A DNA stretch of 38,997 bases from Chytridium lagenaria (GCA_025449115.1 JAHLKC010000224.1:1-38997), one strand, 5' to 3'; positions 21,601-33,818 are shown, numbered from the stretch's first letter. Notes: generated by a model from the letters alone, not told the origin. A program made the numbers and translations.

Positions 21601-22138
21601 TGCCCGTTGTCAACTTTCTATTTGGCACCATCATTGTTATATCTCCTGTAGGAGCCTTTGGTATTCCATTGACGGGACGTGAGAGCTGCTGAGTGTTGCT
21701 CTGCGCTTGTCCCCACCCTCCTGATCTATCAATAGTGGCGAATCCTTGTTGCGCATATCCCTGTGATCGCTGTTGCTGCGATGGTCTTGGAAGGGAGGAG
21801 GTGGACGGGTATGGCTCATTCAGACCAGGTGATGGATTCAAACGATTCGATCCTCCGACAGGACTGAATCTGGCGGGCATGGCATTTTGTTGTGACATGT
21901 TGGTGGTTGGGAGTGTACGGGCTCGATCAACGGCGGGGAGCGAAGACGATGAAGCGGAAGAAGAGACGGATGATGTAGAAGGGGGAGAGGCGAATGAACT
22001 TGCTGCGGCGCCAGTCGATATGAGCTGTCGCATGTATGCTTTTGCTCTAGCTCTTGCAGAGTTTTGATGTGAAAGAGCATATGGATTGCTGCCACTGGTG
22101 GTGGCCGCAGGCGCAGTGGAGTAATCTGAATAGTCCAT
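18656..22138 (-). CDS. large Ser/Pro-rich, largely disordered protein
   Basis: The first frame (22138-20408) gives 576 residues starting MDYSDYSTAP, rich in Ser, Pro, Gln and Thr. The sense continues through several frames: SWRDSYNAHLASVERAISAV (20.3-20.2 kb), an acidic patch DVDDWEDEEWEDVEDE (about 20.03 kb), a Ser/Pro region with ASVWADFVAPGAPRSNPL (about 19.1 kb), and a basic end GFGKKLFGKR with a stop at 18656-18658. No intron sites explain most of the frame changes, which again suggests one-base errors. Total length is about 1,150 residues. The only likely folded parts are a short helical segment at 20.1-20.3 kb and perhaps the region around 19.7 kb (RRQLNSEDLSKIWRIS). I do not recognise a family. 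It may be a scaffold or cortical/cytoskeletal regulator, but that is guesswork. Confidence 0.6.
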
Positions 22139-22549
22139 TGGCGATGAGACGAACGAACTATGAAGACGGATGCGAGCGTGATCGCTTGATCCCTAGTATG
22201 TGTTAATGTTTGTCGGTCAAATGAGTATACCTACAGTGCCAATGACCGTGAGGTGAGCGGTGAGCGGTCTGGTCTGTCCCTTCTTTTCGGATGTACAAAA
22301 AGTCGCAAAAGGAAGGAATTGAAAATTGCAACGATTGGCGTGCTGTTGAGACATGAAAATCCGTGACCCCTCAAACAAACAACCTTTGGTAAAAAGATAA
22401 ATAATCAAAGAACGACATAAATAAACAAAGAGCGACATATTTATTATCACCGCGCTGTAAGATGTTTATTACAAGAATTTAAGTCGTCAACATAAACGTG
22501 AATCTCGTTCCTTAAACTTCCCAGACAAATCCCTTAGACATTATATTCG
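22139..22549. other. intergenic, promoter side of the 22-kb gene
   Basis: About 410 bp between the stop of the MBL-fold gene and the start of the disordered-protein gene, both on minus. No coding frame is supported. A GTGAGCGGTGAGCGGT short repeat is seen at 22250-22266. Confidence 0.5.
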
Positions 22550-24143
22550 TCAGATCGAGTAAAGAAAGGTCAGATCGATTCTTTGCCCGTCATATCCCGG
22601 TTCCGCCTTGATGCTATCAGAACAGGTTTAGTAAGCTTCAAAAAATGAAGTAGGGGATGAAAAGAAAGCACTAACCCCGCCTGTTTTAAGCCCTTGTCAT
22701 TCTCAAGTCTTTCGAAAAGACTATCATGATCCACACGATGAGAAAATCCAATGTAGTAGGCACGCATTGGTTTTAATCTTAAGCAAACGTCCGTCGCCTG
22801 AGGAATACCGAAGTGAGAAGCGTGCATCTCTTCTGCAGTAGAAAAAATCGCGCCTGTGAGCAAGCAGTACATGTTTTACAACCTTCAAACCTTTCAGCGC
22901 GTCGATAACAAGGACCTGCGTTCCTTCAATAATATTCCATGCACGTTCTGGAATGGCACTTGCATCGGAGATGTACGTAAAATCACCGAATCGAAAGCCC
23001 ATACACATGTACGGTGTCTGGTCGCTGTACTTTCCGTGCTCCACTACGATCCAAATGTGCTTTAACATAAACGGACTTCAAATCCCAGAGCTTACCTTCA
23101 AACGGAGCAACCTCAAGTTCCTCGATGAAAAATGGCATCACATTATCACCCACACGGTCACTATCAAAGACAATAAATTGAAGAGACGGAACCGCACCAC
23201 CCCAGTTGCATGCTTAGTATTCACCATGTAAGGGAATGAACGCGTTACCTAATTGAATTAGCATAAACAACATGCAAAAACTAATGAGCCATAGCCAAGA
23301 AAAATACTTACAACTTCCATCGTTTCCTGGCTAAGATAAATGGGTACTGTTGACTGAACCAGTATTTAAGATTTTAAAATGACTCACTCCTAACCTGTAC
23401 GGTGCCATCCAAGGTCCATTGACGCAAGTCATCCAGTCCTAACGCAAAAAGTAAGAATCACTCCCAATAATAAGCTCAGACGCTGTCTTCTCACCCATCA
23501 TCGCATCAGCATGTCCGTGGGTCAAAATGACCGCATCAATATTCCTTAATCTGTATGTGACGAACCACTGGAGCGCAGATTCCATGAAAGTCTTTCCACA
23601 GTCCACTAGTATATTCCTGCAAAACATATTTGGCATGAGGCATTGCGAAAAGGAGCTATATTCACAAACCTCATTCGGCCATCAGAATGCCTTCATGTCA
23701 GCGATGGGAATGCAGCATGAGAATCGTTAATAACAGATGATCAATTGTTAAAAAGAGTCAGGCCAGAGGTATGGGTGTGTACGTCTTTTAGGGGCACGAT
23801 CTAAAATCAACTCTCACATGTATCGCAGGATTCCTGAAGTATTTCTATCGTGAACAGCAAGAGCTAAAGTCAGTTAAGAACAAATACGGGGGTTCTAACC
23901 TCCTTCGGTTCTTATTCCATCTGGGGATCTGATCACGAATGTCGTTGCTTTGAATGGGGGAGGGATGCCAACCCACAGCCGAAAGGCAAACCTCACAAGT
24001 AGGTGGTTTCCGCAGTGAGGCAGACGACATTAGGCAGGCATCCAGAGGTGCCTAACAGTCGATTTTAACAATGAGCACAGTGGGAAACTTGAATGTCTCG
24101 TACCTGTCCCCATAAATATGAACTCGTGTAGTTTGGTGGACAT
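22550..24143 (-). CDS. MBL-fold metal-dependent hydrolase (PhnP-like family)
   Basis: At least nine exons begin MSTKLHEFIFMGTGTSG at 24143; GTGTSGC with a cysteine pair (CEVC) is typical of this family's N-terminus. The metal motif THGHADAMMG lies at about 23505-23525, followed across an intron by LDDLRQW. Later segments VPIYLSQETMEV, TPYMCMGFRFGDFTYISD, VLVIDALK and GFSHRVDH supply the remaining metal-site His/Asp residues. The end, GYDGQRIDL, matches the conserved C-terminal YDG. Relatives are broadly described as cyclic-phosphate or phosphoribosyl phosphodiesterase-like hydrolases; the substrate here is unknown. One-base breaks are seen in the A run near 24015 and the G run near 23203, and one exon phase near 23060 is unsettled. 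The stop is TGA at 22550-22552. It lies 170 bp downstream of SMG9 on the same strand. Confidence 0.8.
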
Positions 24144-24313
24144 GGTGGGCTTGGGGCAGACAATTTAGTGATCCCTCAAACATTAACTCGTTAACCCCTG
24201 CTGATCATACTCATCACACCCCAAAAAACGCAGGCCATTCTAGCTCGAATCTCTCTAACATGATCAAGAGCTTCTTTCAAATGGTAAGGTCGCGAAGTAT
24301 TTATTTACAAAGA

Positions 24314-26366
24314 TCATGTTCTATCTCTTCCAAATGACCCTCCGATCCCACCGGCCACGGGCACATCTGATATTGTAGGAGCAGCCCTCAAGGCCTCCCA
24401 TATCCTCACAGCAGACTTGAACCACTCCTTCTCAGATACTTGAAACCACTTTTTCACCGCCCCTGAGCGCGCGGCATTAACCGCTTGCGTGGCAGCTACA
24501 ACGCGCGGCGTGACCATCGGTTCATTTGCATCTATGCCACGCTTCAGATCCATACTCGATAGCGTGAGATGCACGAGGTTAGGGAGGGGCGGCGGGATCC
24601 ACGTGTACCTTGGCGTCTCAAATACAGCATTTCGGAGGAGTTTGCACAGGATAGGACCACGGGCAGGAAGAAGGCGGTCAGTGTCAAGAGTTGCGCGGAA
24701 CTCGTCAGGTTCCATCGCGAGGAAATTTCGCGTTCGCGGATAGTGGACTCCGAAAGGATCGGCTTCTGCTGAAGGAGGTAGGAGGCGTGCTTGGGAATAA
24801 GACAATTTGGCGGAATCGCCGCTTTTCTTTTCAACATCGGATCAGTTGAGGGCTTGAAGGGTTTGATGAACGGAAGAATCCAGAGATTGGGTTCTTCATT
24901 GGCACCACCTGGAGTAAGTTTCTCGTATTGCTGAAACCTTGTTGCCATCCGAAGAGCTCCCTGAAATCGAAGTCGTGAGCCCGAAATGCCTTCGTCAGAG
25001 AATCCCTGCACCGGGCATGAGATTCAGGAGAAAAATCCTCAGCTTTTGCCTTATTACAGACAAAGATAATCTCAGGAAAGTATACATCGTCTCCGGCATC
25101 AGCATGATTTCCATCATCGGCATCGCCGCCTCTTCCCTCCTCCCCCGACCTCTTTGTCCTCCCCTCTCACTTCCTGGTGCTTCGCCGGCACCCGTTTTCT
25201 GTTGATACTTTGCCGTCTCAGCTTTTCTCAAAAATGCCCAAAGGTCTTCATCCTTCATCACATCACTGACAACAAGAATGACATGGCAAATCGAAAACAT
25301 GAGCAATGCAATCTGCTCCGAAATGGCCGTGGCTTCCACCCCTCCTCTCCCTCTCTGCCTTGCTGTGATTATCGCTTGCGTATCAAGGAGAACGATGCGT
25401 TCTTGCGTGATGTGAAGGTCAATTCCCGCGGTTGTTTGTCCTGTCTTTCCACGATCCGAAGATGAAGTGGACACATTAAATGCGTTCCCCGGGGCCGATG
25501 CCAATGTATTCATTACCCAGCTTTTGCCAACACCGCGTTTCCCAAGCACGCCAACTATGAAACATCCTGGTTGTTCTGACATAAAGCGTTGGACTTGGTC
25601 GGTTTGGAGTCGAAGATAGTCGTCAATGAATTTAATGCTGGAGACGAGAGGATTTACGGAAGGTCCTGTGGTAGCTGCAGGTGGTGCTGAAGTGGGTCGG
25701 GTGACGACGGTAACTTCAACTTGATGTCCAGAGCGAGTGCGAGTGCGCGATGCGCTGGCAGGCGATGCACTGCTCGATTGCGCAGTTGACGGCTTTAAAA
25801 TAGTCGGCTGGGAAGGGGATGATGAAGCGCTTGATTTCCTGAGTAGGCGCTGGGGCGTCGTTCAATAATAATGGGACCTCCAGTTGTTCTCTCCATGATG
25901 CCTGTTGGAGTAGGAGAGTTCTGAACATCCCTTCTGTCAAGAAATCCTCCGCCTCCTCTTCCCCTCCCCTTCCACGACTTCTTAATGCTCCCGATCTTGA
26001 TGATCCAGAAGATTCATCTCTTGAGCCACCTCGAGTGTCTGTATCGATATTACGTCTAGACGAAGACGAGATGAAGCATGGTCATAATCGTACAATGTGC
26101 GCATTTCCCGTCCCCGACCTCGAGGACGAATTCACCCCTCCCCGCTCCAGCGGATGGCGTTGTACTAGTGGCAGCCGATTCGCGCTCCTTAACTCTGCGA
26201 TCTCTACTTGGCGACCCTATGCCGCCGCTTTCCGAAGCTTCTAACTGACGCTGTCCTCCTCGATTTGACCCACTCCACCAGTGATTTGCTGCTGCGTTGA
26301 TAAGCTCGCATCGTTCCGACTGGTTGGTGCGGTGGGCCTCGGCCGTGGATCAGCACCATCACTCAT
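24314..26366 (-). CDS. SMG9: SMG9, nonsense-mediated decay factor
   Basis: The central domain reads FIVGVLGKRGVGKSWVMN (P-loop) then AGIDLHITQERIVLLDTQ, ISEQIALLMFSICHVILVV and KDEDLWAFLRKAE. This order matches SMG9, whose GTPase-like domain has GLQGTGKS and GIDFFITQERIVFLDTQ. The downstream segment YFPEIIFVCNKAKAEDFSP matches the family's HLVFLQNKARREDF, and EKEWFKSAVRIWEAL near the end matches EKNWFHYAARIWDGV. SMG9 with SMG8 restrains the SMG1 kinase that phosphorylates UPF1, so its presence implies an SMG1-type NMD pathway, lost in yeast. The N-terminus (start ATG at 26366, MSDGADPRPRPTAPTSRN) is disordered and Ser/Arg-rich. The frame changes several times (about 26.24, 25.85, 25.12, 24.9 and 24.8 kb) without convincing introns; I read these as sequence errors. 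Confidence 0.85.
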
Positions 26367-26900
26367 GGACCAGCAAGCTCTTCAAAACTTTTTTCCGAAG
26401 TCCTCGCAAAAATGGCCTTTTGAGGTTTTGTTTTTCACTAAGTCATTACAGTACAGCATATGAAGTCTCGACGGAGATAGACAAAACAAAAATAAAAAAA
26501 GAGAACATTCGCAGCCTTCAGATGGTTTGAATTGAGCAGGAAGAAATCTTACGAAGATAAAAAACAAAGTGAAGATGTGTATCAAGGATACAGCAGGGAT
26601 GGAGCGGGGTTAGAATATAACAGGCTACTGAAAGAACAAGTCTTCCATAAAGACTGGGGGATAAAAAAAAAAAGTTATAAAAAGTGTGATATTGCTGATC
26701 AGTTCAAAAACTGCCAGCCAATATTAGAGGGCTAAATGCGCAAAAAGGGGACTTGTGGGCAAATCCAAGTATGTAGAAAGAAAATAAAAGAGTGCATGTG
26801 GTGTTAAACCATCAACAAAAATTGAACGTTGCAAAGATACACCTTCAATAAAGTAATCAAACGCCCATTCATCTCTTCAGCTTCGCTCCCCAATTACTAC
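26367..26900. other. intergenic between SMG9 and KGD1
   Basis: 534 bp between two minus-strand genes. Open frames at 26382-26735 overlap on both strands and are A-rich. A weak possibility of a small plus-strand protein was not supported by any motif. It likely contains the KGD1 3' trailer and the SMG9 promoter. Confidence 0.45.
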
Positions 26901-29900
26901 CTAGAAGAACTTAGGGATACCGCCTTCAACCGACACAGGCTTCCTAAGCTCTCCACCAAGAAGTGCCTCAGAAACGAGCATGTACTCCTCGAAAAGATGG
27001 ACCTTCTTAAGACCAGTCGCAGGTGCCTAGAATAACCAACATTATTAGATACCCAAGAGACGAATGATGATGATTGAAACATACCGCAGAGATATCACGT
27101 CCAGCGTATCGAATGAGTCTGCTTCCACGAACGGACTTTGCAGGCTGTCCGTTAGATTCGCGGCGTTCAAGAGACCACCAGGGTAGAAATCGGTTTCCAT
27201 CTTCTTTTGCCAAGCTTCACCCTTTGTTTTAGGACGAGTGATGAAGAAGTTGAAGGAGACGGTGACATGGAGTTTCAGAAGACGAGAAGAGGCGCGATAA
27301 GAATGATAGGATGACGATGAGGAAGAATTCGTCGCAGATGATGCGTCGGAAGAGGAAGAGGTAGGGACATCCTGCGTTAGTTGTTTTTATATGGAAATGA
27401 ACAAAGAAATGAGGAAGAAAAGAAGATAGATTGTTGAGCCACAGAGACTTTAAACGAAGCAGCAAAAAAGAACGAGGGGGAGGGTGCAGACGAAACTGCA
27501 ACAGCCCTCAAATTCAAAGATAAATAAGACAACTTACAAGCTCAGAACTGTACCACTTGGACGCCTTCACAGCAGTCTCAAGACGTGGCTCCGCGAAACT
27601 CCAAGCACCCGAATTTAACGGCTCCTCTTGTGCCCAAACGATTTCCTTAAGACTATCTCCGTAGAAATCAATGACCTCCTTAACCTCCCAGAACGGGAAT
27701 GGGTTAAGCTGTTCCAGACGCACAATCGCAACATCGTTCAAGTGTTCAAGGCACGAGCGCGCATCAAGAGGTAGTACACCTGACCAGAGCAGAAAATAAC
27801 AGTCTTGGTTTGGTTGGGGGGAGAAGGGTAAATTCGGTGGAACGCGCGAGAGCATAGGGGAGACGAGGGTCTTCGTTGTTGCCTGACCAGACAAACTCGT
27901 TGTTGCTGCCACGGGGAATAGGGTCAAAGCTGGCCAAAGGGCTGGGGTGGAGCACTTCAGGGATCACGCGTTGGAAACGGGTGTTGCCATTTCAGCCAAC
28001 GAAGACTTTGCGAGAGGGTTCCTGAGGAGGTTCTTTGATGTGAAGACGATCAACTGTATAAATGTGGGTAAATATAAGGCCTGAAGCTCTCGAAACACAT
28101 GGAAGAAAAACTTACAGGTTTGCGGAACTCACGGTGGACTTGTCTCCTAAGGACGTGGAAATAGTTACTCGGAACGGTAGGGTACACCACCTGCATGTTG
28201 CAGTCCTGGTGTTGGCGGGGGTACGAGCCCTTGTCGTTCGCAAAGTCAGGGAATGTGTAGGGATCCTGGTCGCAGAGCGCCAAGAAACGCTCCATCCTTG
28301 GCGGAAGAGTGCTCGGGACCTTGGTCCGTCATAACCGTGGGGCAAAAGAAGGGTGAGACCGGTCCTCTGAAACAAAAGCATGCATCAGTATAACAGCCAT
28401 AAAACCGAGATGACGGGTTGAAACTCACCTGAAGCCATTTCTGCTCGCCGGAGGAGATGAATTGATCGATCATCACCTGAGCAGTGTTCGCAAAGTCACC
28501 AAACTGAGCCTCCCAGAGAACAAGCTGGTTAGGGCTAACCATAGAGTACCAAGTTCGAATCCAAGAATACCAAACTCAGAAAGACTAGAGTTGGTAACGG
28601 TGAACTCGCTCTGCGCACCAGACCCAAGTCCAGCGACAACCAAGTTGTTGAGGGGTACAAACTTGCTCTCATTTTTCTGGTCGTGGAGGACGGCATGACG
28701 CTGAGAGAAGGTACCACGCTCCACATCCTGTCCAGAAAGACGAACGTGGGTTCCCTCGGCGAGAAGGGTTCCGAAAAGCCATAGCTTCAGCAGTAGCCCA
28801 ATCGATGCCCTCACCGTCATTGACAGTCTTCTCGCGACCCTTTAAAATCTTGGCAAGGTTGGGGTGAACAGTAAAGCCCTGAGGGTATGACGAGGACGCA
28901 ACTCCGATGTGAGTCAATAATTCAACATCAACACCCGTAGACTTTGCGATAACGGTTTCCTCTGCAAGCTGAGCCGGTGACTTGAAACCTAAATAATTCC
29001 GATACGTTAGTCCGAGGTTACAGAACTTCATGCTTGCTCTAAAATGAAGAAAAGATAAAACGTACCCGTCCAGTTGGAAGACACCCATTCCTTGTTGCTA
29101 GCCTTATATGTCTTGCTGGCAACGTAGTTTTCTTCAAGCACGGACCACACACGTTCTTTCATCGCAGTGACCTCGGCCTGAGTGACAGTACCCTCAGCAA
29201 GAAGCTGATCAGTGTACTTCTCCAAAACAGGCTTCATCGCGCCGATTTTCTAATCACGATAATCAGACATCATTTCACAGAAGTCAAGCTAGAGTTAATA
29301 CACACCTGATACATCAAGGGTTGAGTGAAACCAGGTTGATCAATCTCATTGTGTCCGTGCTTACGGTAGCAAACAACATCAATGACCACATCCTTCTTGT
29401 ACTTTGATCTCCACTCAGCGGCAAGCTCCATAGAGTACACAACAGCCTCAACATCATCTCCGTTGACGTGCAAAATCGGTGCTGAGACGGTCTTCGCAAC
29501 ATCGGAACAGTAGGGAGTGGAACGAGAGAAGCGCGGGTCCGTGGTGAATCCGACTTGGTTGTTAACGACAATGTGGATGGATCCGCCAGTGGTGTAGGCG
29601 GGAAGGTCGGAGAATCCGAGGGTCTCATACACGACACCCTGACCAGCAAAGGCAGCGTCACCGTGAAGGAGAACAGCAATGGCCTTCTGGCGGTCGGCTT
29701 CATCGTGTTGGTAGAACTGAAGGGCGCGGACCTTTCCTTGAACGACAGGATTCACGGCCTCAAGGTGGGAGGGGTTGGCAGCGAGCGACAAGTGGACCAT
29801 CTTTCCAGAAGGAGTAGGACGGATGTAGTTCTACAAAGGAATATTGTTAGTTGATTTCTATTCATCACCGTGTAGCTGTAAGAATTTCTTAAACATACCA

Positions 29901-31123
29901 TGCAAGATGGTACTTGACATCACCGGATCCCTCCACGATATCGTCACGCGATCCAGCAAACTCGGAAAAGATAGACTCGTTAGGCTTCCGGACGACATTG
30001 GACAAGACGTTGAGACGACCACGGTGGGGCATGCCCATAACAACAGAATTGACGCCAAGCTCGACGGAACGATCAATCTAAAAAAAGTTAGACCATATGT
30101 CTTTCTATCGAATGCTTACCAAACCCTTCATGGCAGGGATCAAACTTTCGCAACCTTCAAGACCGAACCTCTTTTCACTGGGGTACTTTGTAGCAACAAA
30201 GCGTTCAAAGGAGTCAGACCACATGAGACGGTCGAGAATGACGAGCTTCTGTTCCTTGGTGTAGTTGTAACGAACGGGAACCTCAAACTTTTGCCTTAAC
30301 CAGTCACAGGCAGCGCGGTCACTGATGTGTCCATACTCGATACCAATGGATCCACCTGTAAATGTGAGCGCATGCGATTGGCTTTAAACATACAATAAGT
30401 TTGCCTAAGCTTTGTAACAATCTCACGAAGAGTCAAATTACGAGTCTTGTCAGCTGCAAGGAAACCAGGAAGGATACCATGACCTAATGAAAAATGTAAA
30501 TGTCCAGAACAACAGTAGTCGAAACTAACCAAGGAAGAATTTACGGCCCATATCCTCCTCCTTAAATCCGTAATGTAAAGGGTCTAGCTCGGGAGCATTG
30601 GTGGCATTGTTGATGTTGATGCCAAGAGGATCAATGTCCGCAAGCTGATGTCCACGGACCTGATAAGCCCTAACCAACAACTGCACCTTCATGTGGTCCA
30701 AAATATCATTCGCCGGAATCAACGTCCCCTCCAAATGATCCGTCAAATCTTCCTGCATCACAGCGCCATCAGCGCCGTAAGTAGTTGGGGTGATAGTGGG
30801 CGGAGGGATGAACGCAGGCTTTCCAGATCCATCGGCAGCGTAAAGGTTACGAAAGTAGATCTGCCATGACAAATGCACAGATTTAGGGTCCGCGGTCCAT
30901 GCACTGTACATTTCTCAATGTAGGATGCGGATGAACCGTTGAGGAAGGTTTCGGTGGCTTGCAGGGGAGGGTTTGAGGTAGAGGTTGCGTTTGAGGCAAA
31001 CTGGGAAAGCCGGGATGGCACAATCGGGGCTACGCGACGCGAGCATGATGGGACGGAGAACGGAGCGCTACGAGGGAGCGCACCGGTTGCCCTTTTTAAT
31101 GATAGACGGTACAAGCCGTGCAT
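26901..31123 (-). CDS. KGD1: 2-oxoglutarate dehydrogenase E1 component, mitochondrial
   Basis: Thiamine-diphosphate enzyme decarboxylating 2-oxoglutarate in the TCA cycle complex. The start at 31123 ([19 protein letters not shown]) is a typical Arg/Ser-rich mitochondrial presequence. In order follow [16 protein letters not shown], the [13 protein letters not shown] loop, [28 protein letters not shown] and [19 protein letters not shown] (ThDP/Mg binding), [12 protein letters not shown], the transketolase-like [38 protein letters not shown], and [14 protein letters not shown] near the end (stop 26901-26903). At least ten small introns occur. Nine single-base breaks, all in short runs, must be ignored to read the family sequence (near 30912, 28775, 28549, 28322, 28299, 27987, 27831, 27748 and 27168). 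A Ser-rich extra segment of 80 or more residues sits before RYAGRD. Total length exceeds 1,000 residues, as usual for the family. Confidence 0.95.
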
Positions 31124-32163
31124 GGTGGTCTGGTGGCGAAAAGCTGTATGATCGAGAAAAAAAAGGACTATCAGACCAAAAAGAAAGAATAAATATAAAG
31201 TTGGGTCTGTAAAAAAGATGAGAAGGGTGCTGATGAAGGCAAGAACGAGCAACACCGCACTCTTTCCCTCCATCATGTCCTTGCATTTACACCTTACTCC
31301 GATCTCCTCAACACCCTTATCAGTATGTTCCGCCACCCCCTTGTTTGTGCCTGATCGCGTGGTGTTCAATGTTCCAATGTTTATAAAACCCCACCATCCA
31401 GCATTGGCCATCACTCCTATGAGCCCTGTATCTTCCGATCCCACAAAAGAGCCCATTCCGCCCAGCAATCATGCATCGAGCCTCAGTTCCGCCACGCGTG
31501 TCCCAGCCATCCACTTCCAGAGTCTTCCAAATCAATGAAACAGCAAAGGCAATCATCCTGTACCGATATCCTTCAAGTCAAAGTCTTGCCAGATATACCC
31601 CGCAGAGCTGCCTGAGAAGAAGTGGGAGCAGAACAACGAACGACCTATGAATAGGAATGGATTTCAATCTCACCCGAGAGCAATAAGGATTGGAGAGAAA
31701 AAAGCAAAAAAATTGTTCGCCATTCAAAAATCCCGAAAACCGAAACCACAACCCTTCATGACGTATCAACGCCGTCAAACTTATGACTATGAAGCTATAA
31801 ATGACAACTACCTAGACCTGCAGTTGCAAGATGAGTTTGGGAGACTGTATCTCTGGTTATGACATTCGATGGTACCTGTCTGGTTAAAGACGCATGAGAC
31901 AGCATGCCGTTCGACTTTTAACTATTGTCAACCTTTTCAGGCACATCCCAGAGGTGGTCCTGATATTCTGCAGCCTGCACAGATGTGATAACAAGCTTTT
32001 ATATAGCACTGAATCATCGGTTGACACAGCTTTCGCTGACGCGTTAAAGCGGAGGGCCAGTAAGTATTTTACGAGCAATACATAGAGAACCTAGAGCAAA
32101 TCATAGGGATGCACACCCATCCTAAAAGATATTACATTCGTATACGCGTAACGCGCCATCCAT
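31124..32163. other. intergenic between KGD1 and the MFS gene
   Basis: Presumed KGD1 promoter and MFS 3' trailer. Frames at 31218-31538 (plus) and 31068-31556 (minus) overlap and lack motifs. The frame 31647-31862 (plus, 71 codons, basic start NRNGFQSHPRAIRIGEKK) is isolated, and I could not support it as a gene. Confidence 0.4.
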
Positions 32164-33818
32164 TCATTTATAGTTCTCCTCCTCATCATCAAATGCCTCC
32201 AACTCCGTGTCATCATCATACACCGTGGTATACCCCGCTTTCCTGTCCGTCGGCGGAAAATAGTTTACAAGCACAATACTAGCCACCCCCGTACACGCAA
32301 TCACTGCAAAAATCAACCAAGGTATCTCCCAAAGCAGTCCAAGCTGCCACAGCGTCCCAGCTAGGGGTGGCGCTAACGTCCTAGAGGCGGCGGCACATGT
32401 GGCTGCAAGACCATGTGCTGCACCAAGGGATCCAGGCTCAACCGATTCTGTGATCATGATGATAACGCTATAATTTGGTTTTAAAACGTAATTCTTGACA
32501 GAAAGTGAAAACTGAAAGGAACAATACCTTAAATACGATATCGCTTCCACGAATCCAAAAAACAGCATGATCATGATTGTAAACATCCACGCGCCCTCAT
32601 GACTGTCATCCCCTCTCATCACTTCTCCCACCAATTTCATTCCAATGCATGCTGGTATCAGCATCATCATGCCCACCTGATACGCGCCACGAACCCGTAA
32701 ATTCACGACGAGGATGCGGAACGCAAAGGTTTGGAAAAAGAGTTTGGAAATGGCAATGGTGGTCAAGAGAAAGGAAGAGGATCGAGGAGAGAGTTTGACT
32801 GTATCAGAAGCAAACAAAAGTGGTAGGGCTGTCACCCATGACATGTTACAGAATGCGATCATCATCTATAATAAAATTGATGTTAGCGTATACACGATAC
32901 CACCTAAAATATTATACTAGACATCCAGGTAGGACTCACATATAACCCCACAGGAAACATAACCGCCGGTCGTATAGCCTTGATCAAAGGCTGAAATATC
33001 TTCCACACCGAAAACGTCCCTACATCCACCTCCGTCTTCCCCCGTCTCGCCCTCAACTGCAAATACCTTGACACAACAGCAAACGCCGCAAACGCCAAAA
33101 CCCCACCAAAAGCACACGGCAAGAAAAACGGATACGCATCTAAAAACGGTCTCCCCTTTAAACCCCCTTCCGCTTTTATAGAATGCGTGAGCACCCCTCC
33201 TACAATCGGTCCAAATATACCAGCAATGGCATACATGGATCCATACCGTGAATACCCCCATGCACGGCTGACTTCGTCTCTGTGAAGATCCCCAATGGCG
33301 CCCTTAACGACCGTTGATGCCCCCCAAAGACTCCAGCTGTTAACCGACACAGCACGGCGATCCAGAATGTTGCAGTCAAACCAAGAACCATTGTCGTGAT
33401 TCCACACACCATCACGGAGAGAACAAGGATAAACCGTGGTCCCGGTACCGGTCTATCACTTAACGACCCCCACATCATGTTTGTGAGGAGGAGAGGAAAA
33501 TAAAAAGATCCCGATATTAAACCAGTGAGGTATCCGACTTTTGAGGGATCTTCTGTCATGCTTTTCACCATGAAGGGGAGGAGAGGCGCGAGCATGTATT
33601 CGATGATGGCTTCAGGGAGAATGGCGAGAAGGAGGAGGTGAGTTTGATGTTGGGCATAACCTTTTGTATCGTCTGGAAGGGAGGGTTTGTCTGCGGATGC
33701 CATGGACAGGGGTAACAGAGATGTCCGTGTCATTTGTTGATGCGCTGATAAGGGAGAGGGGGTCGTCTTCCTCCTCTTCTAGCGAGAGACGTCGCTTGGT
33801 GAGGGATGGGGCCATCAT
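32164..33818 (-). CDS. major facilitator superfamily transporter
   Basis: The N-terminal half contains GYLTGLISGSFYFPLLLTNM then MWGSLSDRPVPGPRF, the MFS loop 2-3 signature (GxLSDR-like), followed by hydrophobic helices. GSMYAIAGIFGPIVGGVLTH follows as helix 5 with GP motif C. A hydrophilic mid-loop (QLRARRGKTEVDVG) is followed by six further helices, ending in acidic DDDTELEAFDDEEENYK. This layout resembles fungal and plant zinc-induced-facilitator-like or YCR023C-type MFS proteins of endomembranes; the substrate is unknown. The start at 33818 (MMAPSLTKRRLSLEEEEDD) needs a one-base correction near 33700; a later in-frame ATG at 33703 (MASADKPSLPDDTKG) is an alternative. A C run at 33320-33325 is one base short for the frame. 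Introns lie near 32870-32940 and 32465-32530. Confidence 0.85.

Noticed and set aside
28540..28560. GTTCGAATCC resembling a tRNA B box
   Set aside because: It lies inside the KGD1 coding sequence (FELG segment) and no cloverleaf or A box surrounds it. No other tRNA candidate was found by eye.
26901..31123. KGD1 as a pseudogene
   Set aside because: All catalytic and cofactor segments are intact, introns have good sites, and the breaks are limited to one base in homopolymers, as in every neighbouring gene; sequence error is simpler.
31218..31538. 106-codon plus-strand frame upstream of KGD1
   Set aside because: Overlaps long antisense frames, has no motif and no conserved start; probably the KGD1 5' region.
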